Source: Spirosoma sp. KUDC1026
Lineage (GTDB): Bacteria > Bacteroidota > Bacteroidia > Cytophagales > Spirosomataceae
Direction of reading: 5' to 3'
Assembly (NCBI RefSeq): GCF_013375035.1
Contig: NZ_CP056032.1
Location: 4,462,001-4,526,000, forward strand
Length of the DNA stretch: 64,000 bases
Shown here piece after piece: positions 1-8,092 of the stretch (position 1 is its first letter; each line of letters starts with the position of its first letter). The notes beneath the pieces were generated by a model. It made no database searches. It was not told the origin of the DNA and worked only from the letters and a program-made list of their open reading frames with translations. Both the position numbers and the translations under genes were made by a program.

Positions 1-139
1 CCTCTGGGTGTTCACGCCCTTTGGCATATCGGCATCGGTGCTGCTGACAACGACATTGACGCTCTGGCTGGTCAACGTTTTGCTACCCGTACTGATCGGC
101 CTGATCTGGGTCTGGAAACTAAAACTGCAGTCAGCGTAG
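1..139 (+). CDS. C-terminal end of a polytopic membrane protein (partial)
   Basis: An open frame enters from the left edge and stops with TAG at 137-139. The 45 visible residues are almost entirely hydrophobic, with a run rich in Leu, Val, Ile and Trp followed by a short basic tail (WKLKLQSA), as expected for a last transmembrane helix and cytoplasmic end. The gene points the same way as the glycosyltransferase that begins 38 bases later, so they may be co-transcribed. Family cannot be assigned from this fragment; a lysylphosphatidylglycerol-synthase-like membrane protein is one possibility but is only a guess. Confidence 0.5.
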   Translation, partial: LWVFTPFGISASVLLTTTLTLWLVNVLLPVLIGLIWVWKLKLQSA

Positions 140-177
140 TTGCCTGCTCGGACGCTACGTCCTTATTTGCGCGCTGT

Positions 178-1344
178 ATGTTCCTTTTTTTACTGCTGCT
201 CAGTCTTGCCTACGCCCTGTTTACTACAACGCTATGGATTACCTGGCTGCGCATGCCGGCTCTCCGGCCACCTGCTCACCTATCGGATGGGCCCCTGATC
301 ACCGTTATCATTCCTGTTCGTAATGAAGAGAATACTATCGGGCAGTTGCTAGCCGACCTGAGCCAGCAAACGTACTCCCGACTAGACGTTATCGTGGCCG
401 ATGATTCCTCAACCGATAACACCCGATCGGTTGTCGAGCAGTATACCCTTACCGCCAATTTCCCGCTTCGGCTGCTGGCACTTACCAACGAGCAGACAGC
501 CTCACCCAAAAAGCGGGCCATCAGTCAAAGCATTGCCCTGGCGCAGGGAGAATTAATCATCACCACCGATGGTGACTGCCGGGTTGGCCCCGGTTGGCTG
601 GCAAGTTTCGCAGCTTTTTATCAGGAAAGCGGAGCCAAACTTATCTCCGGACCGGTTACGTTCTCAGCGGGCCCCGGTCAGGCGAGACCCGGTCAGGTGA
701 GACCTAACCGACTAGAAACCAGTTTTTTCGACGCCTTACAAACGGTAGAATTCTCCAGTTTGATCGGTTCGGGAGCCTGCACGCTGGCACTGGGGCAGCC
801 CACTATGTGCAACGGTGCCAACCTTTGCTACGAAAAACGGGTCTTTACCGAAGTAGGCGGTTTTGCGGGCGTGGATCACCTGGCTTCGGGCGACGATGAG
901 TTCCTGATGCACAAGGTGGCCCGGCAGTATCCGGACGGGGTTCGATTTCTGAAAAGTGAAGCCGCGATTGTGAGTACCGAACCGCACCAGTCCTGGCGGG
1001 CTTTTTACAACCAGCGCAAACGCTGGGCGAGTAAATGGCGGGCCTACGACAGCTACGTACCATCGCTGCTGGCGGTGTTCATTTTCCTGTGTAACGCCAG
1101 CCCGATTCTGGCGTTGCTGGGCTGGTGGCTCGGTTTTTTAAACGGAAGTATGGCTGGTCTCGTTATTGCACTGAAACTCCTGCCCGAGTTTTTGTTTTTA
1201 CGACAGGTTCTTGTTTTTTTACAAAAACGGTGGGCAGTGAAGTACATTCCTCTGACGCAGTTGGTTTATCCATTTTATGTACTTTTCTTTGGCCTGGCGG
1301 CCCAGGGAAAGGGCTACCAGTGGAAAGGCCGCCAGTTACGTTAA
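178..1344 (+). CDS. Membrane-anchored family 2 glycosyltransferase
   Basis: A 388-residue processive-type GT2 enzyme that probably transfers a sugar from a nucleotide donor at the inner face of the membrane. An N-terminal membrane helix (about 1-24) precedes the GT-A core. Visible motifs are ADDSSTD (74-80), the metal-binding TDGDC (130-134), the catalytic-base region SGDDEF (238-243) and QRKRW (279-283), which matches the QxxRW acceptor motif of cellulose-synthase-like enzymes. Two or three hydrophobic helices follow (about 290-380). An insertion of two 5-residue repeats lies after the DxD strand. It lies with a polysaccharide deacetylase and a second GT2, suggesting synthesis of a modified surface glycan or glycolipid. 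The product is unknown. Confidence 0.88.
   Translation: MFLFLLLLSLAYALFTTTLWITWLRMPALRPPAHLSDGPLITVIIPVRNEENTIGQLLADLSQQTYSRLDVIVADDSSTDNTRSVVEQYTLTANFPLRLLALTNEQTASPKKRAISQSIALAQGELIITTDGDCRVGPGWLASFAAFYQESGAKLISGPVTFSAGPGQARPGQVRPNRLETSFFDALQTVEFSSLIGSGACTLALGQPTMCNGANLCYEKRVFTEVGGFAGVDHLASGDDEFLMHKVARQYPDGVRFLKSEAAIVSTEPHQSWRAFYNQRKRWASKWRAYDSYVPSLLAVFIFLCNASPILALLGWWLGFLNGSMAGLVIALKLLPEFLFLRQVLVFLQKRWAVKYIPLTQLVYPFYVLFFGLAAQGKGYQWKGRQLR
673..702 (+). repeat. Two in-frame 15-bp tandem units in the first GT2 gene
   Basis: Units 673-687 and 688-702 differ at one base (GCG versus GTG). They encode the near-repeat PGQARPGQVRP within a loop between the GT-A core and the acceptor region. Length stays a multiple of three, so the reading frame is kept. 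Confidence 0.8.
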
Positions 1345-1430
1345 CCCGTTATTATCCTATACCCAACTTAGAAATACAGTTTACCTGAAACGTTAACCAG
1401 ACAACTCTGGCGGGATTCGCCCCAACGACC

Positions 1431-2078
1431 GTGTCATTCTTTCTCCATAAATCCAATTTTGTCCTACGCACGATCTACCCCGAGTTCTGGTGGAAAATCG
1501 AGGAAGCTGTTGAACCAACAATCTACTTGACGTTCGATGACGGGCCCATTCCGGAGGTGACCCCCTTCGTGCTGGAACAACTAGACAAATACGCGGCCCA
1601 GGCTACTTTTTTCTGCATCGGCGACAATGTACGCAAGCACCAGGATGTTCTGTATCAGGTGCTGGAAGCAGGTCACATGGTTGGCAATCACACCCACAAT
1701 CACCTCAACGGCTGGAAGACGGACGACGCTGCCTATCTCGCCAATATCCAGCAGTGCCAGCAGCAGTTGGGCGTTGAAACAGCCCTGTTCCGACCGCCTT
1801 ACGGACGTATCCGCAAAACGCAGGTGGCCGAGGTAATGGAAACGCATTCCATTGTGATGTGGGACGTACTGACGGGAGATTTCGACCAGACGCTCGATCC
1901 GGACATGTGCCTGCGCAAAACGATTCAGTACACCGAGCCGGGGTCGATTGTTGTCTTCCACGACAGTATCAAAGCCTGGCCGACCATGCGGTACGTACTG
2001 CCCCGGATGCTGGCCTATTTTGCCGAGCGGGGTTACTCGTTCCGTGCCATCCCCCAGCCTGCCTATGCCGGTTTCTGA
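1431..2078 (+). CDS. Polysaccharide deacetylase (NodB homology domain)
   Basis: A 215-residue carbohydrate esterase family 4 protein that would remove N-acetyl groups from an amino-sugar polymer or glycolipid. The motif set is complete: TFDDGP (34-39, catalytic base and metal Asp), the metal-binding HTHNH (87-91), RPPYG (121-125), DVLTGDFD (145-152) and FHDS (176-179). No signal peptide is seen, so it may act at the cytoplasmic membrane face. The start is taken as GTG at 1431 because the reading begins there in a conserved-looking way and no nearby ATG fits. The next GT2 gene starts inside its last codons (14-base overlap), implying translational coupling. Confidence 0.9.
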   Translation: MSFFLHKSNFVLRTIYPEFWWKIEEAVEPTIYLTFDDGPIPEVTPFVLEQLDKYAAQATFFCIGDNVRKHQDVLYQVLEAGHMVGNHTHNHLNGWKTDDAAYLANIQQCQQQLGVETALFRPPYGRIRKTQVAEVMETHSIVMWDVLTGDFDQTLDPDMCLRKTIQYTEPGSIVVFHDSIKAWPTMRYVLPRMLAYFAERGYSFRAIPQPAYAGF

Positions 2079-3114
2079 GTTCAGACCATCGGTCAGTATT
2101 CTGATAGCCGCCCGCAACGAAGCCCCAACGATTCTGGCCTGCCTGCAGGCGATTGATCAACTCGATTATCCAGCCGATCTGGTCGAAGTCCTGATTGGGA
2201 ACGACCAGTCGACCGACCAGACAGCCGACCGCGTTACGCACTTTATTGCCGACAAGCCCCGGTTTCGCCTGTACACCATCGACCAGTCAGTAGCGGGCCT
2301 GGCTGGCAAAGCGAACGTACTGGCGCAGTTAGCCAGACACGCCACCGGCGACCTTCTCTTTTTCACCGACGCCGATACACAGGTCCCTACCACCTGGCTT
2401 CTGCACATGAGCCAGGCTTTTGCCGGCACCGTAGGCGTTGTCACCGGCATTACGTTGCCCGGCATTACGTTGCCCGGCATTACGTTGCCCGGCGCTACGT
2501 TGCCGATAGGCCCTGCTATTTTTCATAAGCTTCAGGGCATTGACTGGCTCTATAATCTCACGCTGGTCAATCTGCTAAGTAACCTGAATATACCCGTTAC
2601 GGCGATGGGCAACAACATGGCCGTTAGCCGGGCGGCCTACGAAGCAGTTGGCGGCTACGAATCCCTGCCGTTTTCGGTCGTTGAAGATTACACGCTGTTT
2701 CAGGCGATTACAAAGCAGGGTTTCGGCTTTCGCTCCCTGCTCAACGAACAGGTACTGGCCAGCACAAAAGCTGTCGATACCCTCCTCGTTTTTCTGCAAC
2801 AACGAAAGCGCTGGATGCGCGGTGCTACGGCGCTACCCGGCTGGATGGTCGTTCCGCTGTATCTCCAATACCTTTTACTACCTCTTTTTCTGCTCCTGGG
2901 CTGGTTAGCGCCGGGGCTGGCCATTACGCTTTACCTAGCTCGTTTTGCGGGCCAAACCTGTATTATTTTGCACGGTCTGCGTTGCGTCAGAAAAACTAAG
3001 TTGTGGCCCTACGCGTTGCTTTTTGAGATCTATCAGCTTTTGATTGGTCCCCTGGCGGTAGCGTACTATTTGCTACCTATTCCGATCCAGTGGAAGGGTC
3101 GACGCTTTGCCTGA
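2065..3114 (+). CDS. Second family 2 glycosyltransferase with C-terminal membrane helices
   Basis: A 349-residue GT2 enzyme. The ATG at 2065 is preferred to longer upstream starts because the GT fold (SVSILIAARNEAPTI) begins directly after it and upstream residues lie in the deacetylase frame. Motifs are GNDQSTD (45-51), FTDADT (100-105), the acid region VEDYTLF (206-212) and QQRKRW (245-250). Three hydrophobic stretches fill residues 255-340. It ends with PIQWKGRRFA, very like the end of the first GT2 (GYQWKGRQLR), so the two genes are paralogues. A four-unit GITLP repeat is inserted at about 128-147. Its coupling with the deacetylase suggests that the three enzymes act on one product. Confidence 0.88.
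   Translation: MPVSEFRPSVSILIAARNEAPTILACLQAIDQLDYPADLVEVLIGNDQSTDQTADRVTHFIADKPRFRLYTIDQSVAGLAGKANVLAQLARHATGDLLFFTDADTQVPTTWLLHMSQAFAGTVGVVTGITLPGITLPGITLPGATLPIGPAIFHKLQGIDWLYNLTLVNLLSNLNIPVTAMGNNMAVSRAAYEAVGGYESLPFSVVEDYTLFQAITKQGFGFRSLLNEQVLASTKAVDTLLVFLQQRKRWMRGATALPGWMVVPLYLQYLLLPLFLLLGWLAPGLAITLYLARFAGQTCIILHGLRCVRKTKLWPYALLFEIYQLLIGPLAVAYYLLPIPIQWKGRRFA
2446..2505 (+). repeat. Four 15-bp tandem units in the second GT2 gene
   Basis: Three identical units of GGCATTACGTTGCCC (2446-2460, 2461-2475, 2476-2490) are followed by a diverged fourth (2491-2505). They encode GITLP three times and then GATLP. The identity of three copies suggests recent slippage or expansion. Confidence 0.95.
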
Positions 3115-3137
3115 GCTTTTACAGAATTTGCTTGTTT

Positions 3138-3938
3138 ATGTTTATTGATACCCACGCTCACATTTACGACGACCAGTTTACTGACGACCGCGACGCTATG
3201 TTCGAGCGGACAACGGCGCAAAAAGTTAGTCAGATCTGGATGCCTAACTGTGCCCGCGAAACGATTGATGGCCTGATGGCACTCGCCGATCAGTTTCCCG
3301 AGCGCTGCCTGCCTATGATGGGCTTGCACCCGGCCTACGTCAACGATACATTCGAAGATGAACTGGCCACCGTTGAGGATTACCTCAATCGCCATTCGTT
3401 CATGGCGGTAGGCGAAATCGGCCTGGATTTCTACTGGGACATGACCTACGTCGATCAGCAGTTTGTCGCTTTTGAAACCCAGCTGCGCTGGGCCGCCGAA
3501 CAGCAGCTTCCCGTTTCGATGCACACCCGTTCGGGCCACGACCGCAACGCCTTTGCCGAAGCCGCCGACCTGATTGAAAAGCTGGCGCTACCGGGCCTGA
3601 CCGGCATTTTTCACTGTTTCGTCGGAACGCTGGACGAGGCCAATCGAGCGATTGACCTGGGTTTCAAACTGGGAATTGGCGGAGTCAGTACGTTTAAAAA
3701 TGGCGGTCTCGACAAGGTACTGCCGCACGTATCACTGGACCATCTCGTGCTCGAAACAGACAGTCCGTACCTGGCTCCTGTTCCCTACCGCGGCAAACGC
3801 AACGAACCGGCCTACCTGCGTCAGATTGCCCAGCGGATCGGAGATCTGAAGCAAATCAGCGTCGATGACGTAGCGCGGCATACGACCGCCAACGCCCTCT
3901 CGTTGCTGCCAGCCCTGTACGCGAACCTCCTTCCTTAG
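3138..3938 (+). CDS. TatD-family metal-dependent deoxyribonuclease
   Basis: A 266-residue TIM-barrel hydrolase of the TatD/YcfH family, which in studied members acts as a 3'-5' exonuclease or DNA-repair nuclease using two metals. The metal ligands are visible in order: THAHIYDD near residue 5 (HxH), VGEIGLDFYW (Glu), MHTRSGHD (His), FHCFVGT (His) and LETDSPYLAPVP (Asp). The length is normal for the family. The start is ATG at 3138, since FIDTHAH follows at once; a longer frame from 3090 would include the end of the preceding gene. It lies 23 bases after the GT2 gene and may be co-transcribed with it. Confidence 0.92.
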   Translation: MFIDTHAHIYDDQFTDDRDAMFERTTAQKVSQIWMPNCARETIDGLMALADQFPERCLPMMGLHPAYVNDTFEDELATVEDYLNRHSFMAVGEIGLDFYWDMTYVDQQFVAFETQLRWAAEQQLPVSMHTRSGHDRNAFAEAADLIEKLALPGLTGIFHCFVGTLDEANRAIDLGFKLGIGGVSTFKNGGLDKVLPHVSLDHLVLETDSPYLAPVPYRGKRNEPAYLRQIAQRIGDLKQISVDDVARHTTANALSLLPALYANLLP

Positions 3939-3950
3939 TTGTACACGTCG

Positions 3951-3982
3951 TTGGTTGACACCAAAAAACGGTTCTATTTTTG
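3951..3982 (+). promoter_or_regulatory. Predicted Bacteroidota-type promoter for the asparaginase gene
   Basis: TTGG at 3951-3954, a 20-base spacer, then TATTTTTG at 3975-3982 match the -33/-7 pattern (TTG...TAnnTTTG) used by the primary sigma factor of Bacteroidota. The box ends only 3 bases before the ATG at 3986, so the transcript would be leaderless or nearly so. Confidence 0.5.
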
Positions 3983-3985
3983 CGC

Positions 3986-5056
3986 ATGTCTTATCAAGTA
4001 GTGCGCATAAATCCGACTCTGGTCAGCCGACCGGATCAGCCGTCGGTGCTGGTAATTTACACCGGTGGTACGTTTGGCATGGTCTATGACCAACAGGCTG
4101 ATCAGTTAGTTCCGTTTGATTTTGAGCGCGTTTCCGAGCGGCTGCCCGAACTGGGGCGGCTCAATTTTGCCATTACGCTGCTCACGATGCCCACCATCAT
4201 CGATTCGTCGAACATGACGCCGGCGGTTTGGGTGGAGCTGGCGCAGCTCATTCAGACGCATTACGAGCAGTACGACAGCTTCGTCATCCTGCACGGCACC
4301 GATACCATGTCGTACACGGCCTCGGCGCTCAGTTTCATGCTGATGGGCCTGAACAAACCGGTTATTCTGACGGGGGCTCAGTTGCCCATTGGCATGGCGC
4401 GTACCGATGCCCGCGAGAATTTCATTACCGCCCTGGAAATTGCGGCCGCTCAGGAAAACGGTCGCCCGCTGGTGCCGGAGGTATGTCTGTATTTCAATTC
4501 GCGCTTGCTACGAGGCAACCGCTCGACCAAGCAGGAAAGCGTACAGTTCAACGCTTTTGTTTCCGAAAACTACCCGGACCTGGCGACGGCGGGGGTAAGC
4601 ATTGCCTATAATCACCCGTTCATCCGGCCGTACCAGCCCGACGACACCCTCCGCCTACGCACCTCTTTCGACCCGAACGTTACCATTTTAAAGCTCTTTC
4701 CGGGGATTACGCAGCCCGTTGTTGAGTCCATCCTCAACATTCCCGGCCTGCGGGCGGTCGTGCTGGAAACGTACGGTGCAGGTAACGCCCCTACAGATAG
4801 CTGGTTTTTGAACACACTTCAAAAAGCCATCGACAAAGGTATTATCCTCTTCAACGTATCGCAGTGCGAAGGGGGCCGCGTAACCCAGGGTCGCTACCAG
4901 ACCAGTAAGATGCTGGAGCAGATTGGTGTTATCAGCGGAGCCGACATCACGACCGAAGCCGCCATTACCAAACTCATGGTCTTGTTAGGTGAAGGTGATA
5001 CGGAGCAGGTACGCCAGCAATTAGCCCAGCCCATTAGTGGGGAAATGGTGATCTAG
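3986..5056 (+). CDS. ansA: Type I L-asparaginase
   Basis: A 356-residue cytoplasmic asparaginase that hydrolyses L-asparagine to aspartate and ammonia. The two threonine motifs of the family are present: IYTGGTFGM near residue 27 and LHGTDTMSYTAS near residue 100, followed by the catalytic-lysine-like region. The TEAAITKLM segment near the C-terminus is also typical. There is no signal peptide, in keeping with type I enzymes. The start ATG at 3986 (MSYQVV) is preferred over a TTG six bases earlier. An apparent promoter overlaps the start region. The gene ends 63 bases before the tRNA-Ser gene and belongs to the core side of the boundary. Confidence 0.92.
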   Translation: MSYQVVRINPTLVSRPDQPSVLVIYTGGTFGMVYDQQADQLVPFDFERVSERLPELGRLNFAITLLTMPTIIDSSNMTPAVWVELAQLIQTHYEQYDSFVILHGTDTMSYTASALSFMLMGLNKPVILTGAQLPIGMARTDARENFITALEIAAAQENGRPLVPEVCLYFNSRLLRGNRSTKQESVQFNAFVSENYPDLATAGVSIAYNHPFIRPYQPDDTLRLRTSFDPNVTILKLFPGITQPVVESILNIPGLRAVVLETYGAGNAPTDSWFLNTLQKAIDKGIILFNVSQCEGGRVTQGRYQTSKMLEQIGVISGADITTEAAITKLMVLLGEGDTEQVRQQLAQPISGEMVI

Positions 5057-5077
5057 GTCTTTTTCGATGCTCGTCTA

Positions 5078-5108
5078 TTGCGATCCTGCGGACAAACGTG
5101 CATATTTG
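5078..5108 (+). promoter_or_regulatory. Predicted promoter of tRNA-Ser
   Basis: TTG at 5078-5080, a 20-base spacer and CATATTTG at 5101-5108 resemble the Bacteroidota -33/-7 pattern (one mismatch in the -7 box). The mature tRNA begins 12 bases downstream. Confidence 0.4.
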
Positions 5109-5119
5109 CACTCCCAAAC

Positions 5120-5206
5120 AGAGAGGTGTCCGAGTGGTTGAAGGAGCACGCCTGGAAAGTGTGTATACGGGTAACCGTATCGAGAGTTCGAATCTCTTCC
5201 TCTCTG
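5120..5206 (+). tRNA. tRNA-Ser (anticodon GGA)
   Basis: An 87-base class II tRNA. The acceptor stem pairs AGAGAGG (5120-5126) with CCTCTCT (5199-5205), followed by discriminator G at 5206. The anticodon stem CACGC/GTGTG encloses the loop CTGGAAA, giving anticodon GGA for UCC/UCU serine codons. The long variable arm pairs ATACGG with CCGTAT around GTAA, as expected for tRNA-Ser, and the T-loop is TTCGAAT. The 3' CCA is not encoded. An integrase relic lies 277 bases downstream in the same direction, so this tRNA is the probable integration target. Confidence 0.96.
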
Positions 5207-5244
5207 CTAAATAGCTTTATTGTCACTTGGAGTGCCCGATACGT

Positions 5245-5265
5245 AGCCCGTCTCGGGCTTTTTTT
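5245..5265 (+). terminator. Intrinsic terminator after tRNA-Ser
   Basis: AGCCCG (5245-5250), a TCT loop and CGGGCT (5254-5259) form a compact hairpin followed directly by a run of T residues to 5265. Confidence 0.85.
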
Positions 5266-5482
5266 ATGCTTTTTTTTAACGGCTAGGGTATTTTCTCTCT
5301 ATTATCTCCTAAAAAATACCCCTTCCCAATGACGGGTGGCAAGGCGGTTTGTCACCATTATCCGCCTTTTTCATATCCAGAAAACACCGTTTAGTGTATA
5401 CACACTATTTGCACAAACATTAAAACGAGATTAAAGACAGTACAGACTCACCAACCCGAGTTTGCAACTGAACATCCGCACA

Positions 5483-6687
5483 ATGGAAATCTCCTTCTGG
5501 AGACACAAGAGTAATGTTGCTGGTAAGTCTAAAATTTATTGTCGAGTCACCGTCGCTGGCGAGCGAGCGGAAATTGGGTCGACAGGCATTATGATCTACC
5601 ACGACCACTGGGTGAACGGAAAGGTAGCCGATGCCGATCCGGAATCCTTTTTCAAAAACGAGCAGCTGACATACAGCGCAACCAGCTCCGGGCCACCTTC
5701 AATGACCTGTTTAGGAAGAAGGAGAAAATTACGGCCGCAAAAATCAAACGAGTCTACCTGGGTCAGACAGCCGCTGTCAGCCTACTGTCTGCTTTCGCGC
5801 TTTACATCAAGGACTGCCGAGAAGACCAGGAGCGGGATCTGGACGAAGAAACCGTCAACATCTATGATCGGGTACGTAAAAAGTTGACCGACTTCCTGAT
5901 CAGCGAACGCGCCACTGACCTGCTGATCGAAGACTTTGATGTCAAATGGATCAAAAAATTCCGGCGCTGGATGAAAACAGTTCAGGTCAACGCCCGTCAG
6001 GCTGGGCATGCTGATAGCTACATCATCAAACAATCCCAGACCATCAAGAACGCCCTGATCTGGGCAAAACTCAAAAAAATGGCAGACAAAAATCCACTCG
6101 AAGGCTTAAAATTCGAGGGGCCGCAATGGGATGATCCCATCTTCCTAAGCAATTAACAATTTGATAAGCTCCGGAAGCATCGGTTCAAGTATTCCTACGT
6201 GCAGGAGACGGCCGACGTATTTATCATTCTTTGCCGAACAGGCTTACATTACGGCGATTTTAAAGATTTCGTGAAGCAATACTCAACGGCGCTCCGGAAG
6301 GGCCTGGATGGCGAATATTGGGTAATGAAAGAGCGGATCAAGACTGATGTTAAGATTCACGTACCCATCTTCGATGAAGTCACCCAGATCTTCGACAAAT
6401 ACGGTGGGTGGGATAAGTTACCCCTTCGGCCGCTTACCAAGTTCAACGAATACTTAAAGCTAATAGCCGCTGAAGTAAGGCTCCATGAGGAGCTGTCGAG
6501 TAAAGCCGGTAGAAAGACGTTTACTGATTGGCGCTACAATACACTTATGCTCAGCACCGATGCTGTAAAGGTTGTACTCGGTCGGAAATCAGCGTCTGGC
6601 CTGGAGGTCTAAGGCCGGCCGGATGAGCGCCGGGTCGCTGCTGAGCTGAAGCAGAGCAAGGAGATGAAGAAACGGAAGAAGAAGTAA
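5483..6687 (+). pseudogene. Decayed tyrosine recombinase (integrase)
   Basis: The reconstructed protein of about 400 residues has the N-terminal arm-binding region, SAM-like core-binding region (FALYIKD to KKMADKNPLEGL) and catalytic domain (LCRTGLHYGDF; AGRKTFTDW; LGRKS) of Bacteroidota integrases. There are three lesions. The first is a frameshift near 5668-5678, where reading moves from MEISFWRHKSN to RNQLRATFNDLF. The second is a TAA at 6154-6156 between IFLSN and QFDKLRKH. The third is a TAA at 6610-6612, exactly where family members have the nucleophilic tyrosine (LEV-Y-GRPDERR). The coding tail resumes after it to 6687. It once mobilised the element at tRNA-Ser and cannot now make an active enzyme. 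Confidence 0.9.
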
Positions 6688-6690
6688 GCA

Positions 6691-6724
6691 AAGAAGCCCG
6701 GCCGCATCGGCCGGGCTTCTTCTT
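6691..6724 (+). terminator. Intrinsic terminator after the integrase relic
   Basis: GAAGCCCGGCCG (6693-6704) and CGGCCGGGCTTC (6708-6719) form a 12-bp perfect stem with a CAT loop, followed by TTCTTTA. It starts 4 bases after the ancestral integrase stop. Confidence 0.85.
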
Positions 6725-6757
6725 TATATAATGTGAATCATAACACTAAGAAATGCT

Positions 6758-6787
6758 GTCTCATTTTAGGGAGCGATTTTGTGAGAC
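6758..6787. repeat. 30-bp dyad GTCTCA...TGAGAC, resolvase-site-like
   Basis: GTCTCATTTTAGG at 6758 faces TTTTGTGAGAC ending at 6787, and a further GAGACGCG copy lies at about 6811-6819. The half-site TTTGTGAGAC recurs in the same orientation at 13343-13352, next to the resolvase relic. It could be a subsite of a serine-recombinase res region or the end of a lost transposon. Confidence 0.35.
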
Positions 6788-6906
6788 GCGAGCCAGGGAC
6801 TAATAACGAAACCAACAACCTGAGACGCGCCAGATCGATGGCACTCACACGCTTTTTTAACCACCTCTCATCCTGCCCATACAGCCGATGAATCAGCTCA
6901 CTAGAG

Positions 6907-7527
6907 TCACTTAACGGGCACTCGGCTATAAATCAACTCCCGTACCTTCTTACCAGGACTAGTGCCATTTTGCTCCTCGTAATACTCTTCAGTGTAATGA
7001 GACTCATCCAGAACGGTCAAAACTTTCCTGTTTTTATGAGTCAAACCCGGTCTTAATTCACTGTCCCAATCGTAGGTAAACGAGTTGGTTTTAGGGTCGT
7101 AGCCCCCGCTTTGCTTGGTAATACCGCTACCAATGTGGTTATTGATCGATGTCGTAACAAATTTGTGTGCTACATTATCATACCCTTCAATTTCCATTCC
7201 CTGATAGTTCTCTAGTTTCATCTGTCCTTCAGCGATGGGTATTTGCAATTTACCCCCCGTAATCTCCACGACACAAAAGCGGCCTTCGTAAATGAGCTTC
7301 CGAACAATAGTGCCTTTGACAAAGGGTAAGTTCTTGTCTTGAAAAGCCCAAGTACCGACAAGCCTCGCCAGAAGAGCATGGTTAGGGCCTGGTCGCGAAA
7401 AGTCAAGGAGTTGGGTCATGGCCTCCTGCTGGCTGGCGGTGTTGGCGGGCTTAGGGGGGCTTTGGCCTTGGCTAATTAAGGCAGCAGATAGCAAAACCAG
7501 TGTTGTCAGAAGGCAGGCGTTGTTCAT
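6907..7527 (-). CDS. Secreted DUF1579-family protein
   Basis: A 206-residue protein with an N-terminal signal peptide (about 1-22, MNNACLLTTLVLLSAALISQG) and a single DUF1579 domain, recognised by LARLVGTW near the start, the GxxxGxxxxxYD pattern (SGITKQSGGYD) and a C-terminal YTEEYYE segment. Members are small beta-barrel proteins of unknown function, sometimes linked to stress in Bacteroidota. It is alone between the integrase terminator and the toxin-antitoxin remnant, pointing back toward the integrase, and is probably accessory cargo. No operon partner is seen. Confidence 0.75.
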   Translation of the reverse strand: MNNACLLTTLVLLSAALISQGQSPPKPANTASQQEAMTQLLDFSRPGPNHALLARLVGTWAFQDKNLPFVKGTIVRKLIYEGRFCVVEITGGKLQIPIAEGQMKLENYQGMEIEGYDNVAHKFVTTSINNHIGSGITKQSGGYDPKTNSFTYDWDSELRPGLTHKNRKVLTVLDESHYTEEYYEEQNGTSPGKKVRELIYSRVPVK

Positions 7528-7834
7528 GCGTGTTCAGGCTTACTGAGTTAGCAAAACGATCATGGCTCAAGTTAACCATACAGCCTCGAGGGCGTTGCGT
7601 GTTTTGATGAAACGGTATAACTGAAAGGTCTTTTTCACCTAACACCTGACGAACATCTCCCGAAACGCCGGTTTATAGAGACAGAGGCATACTCTGTTCT
7701 ACAGTTGTTCTAGGCTTATGGACATCAACCAAAAGAAATACCACGACTACCTTGTCGTGGCGCTGGTTTATATAGGAAGCGAAAATTGATACTCAATATT
7801 GGGGATTCATCAGCAAAAAGGTCTGATCCGGCTA
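7528..7834. other. Gene-free stretch with a small hairpin
   Basis: No convincing coding frame was found. CCACGAC (7741-7747) and GTCGTGG (7754-7760) form a hairpin that on the minus strand is followed by TATTTCTTTT, so it may end the toxin-antitoxin transcript. The rest should hold the promoter of the DUF1579 gene. Confidence 0.5.
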
Positions 7835-8092
7835 CTATTCGTAAATATCTTTTCGGTGGCCCACCGCGACCACGTCGATAATCAATTCCGTGTCAAAAAT
7901 CTCGTAGATGATCCGATAATTTCCGGTTCGGATTCGGTAACCATCTCGTCCTTTCAATTTTTTGCATCCGCTTGGGCGTGGATTCTCGGCCAAATTGGCA
8001 ATGGCTTCCAGGATCGGGGCGACAACATGGTCAGAAAACTTGTCGAGCTGCTTTTACGCTTTAGACGTAATGACGATGGTCTAACTAGGCAT
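7835..8092 (-). pseudogene. RelE/ParE-type toxin with two nonsense codons
   Basis: The frame from ATG at 8092 to TAG at 7835 is 86 codons long and reads as a RelE-like toxin: ITSKA, KQLDKFSDHVV, NLAENPRPSGCKKLKG, YRIRTGNYRIIYEI and VVAVGHRKDIYE. Two internal stops interrupt it: TAG at codon 4 (MPS-stop-TIVITSKA) and TAA at codon 13 (SKA-stop-KQLDKF). The frame is otherwise kept throughout, so the lesions are point changes rather than indels. The start overlaps the end of the antitoxin gene by 8 bases, the usual coupled arrangement. No full toxin can be made. Confidence 0.88.

Noticed and set aside
1948-2064. Longer start for the second GT2 gene
   Set aside because: It would overlap the deacetylase by over 130 bases, and the added residues do not look like a GT2 N-terminus.
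5462-5887. Short open frame as an independent gene
   Set aside because: It is the N-terminal part of the frameshifted integrase; the last residues are out of frame.
6154-6612. Stop-codon reassignment to explain TAA/TAG inside several frames
   Set aside because: All core genes end normally at TAA, TAG or TGA, and the interrupted genes are mobile-element relics, so decay is sufficient.
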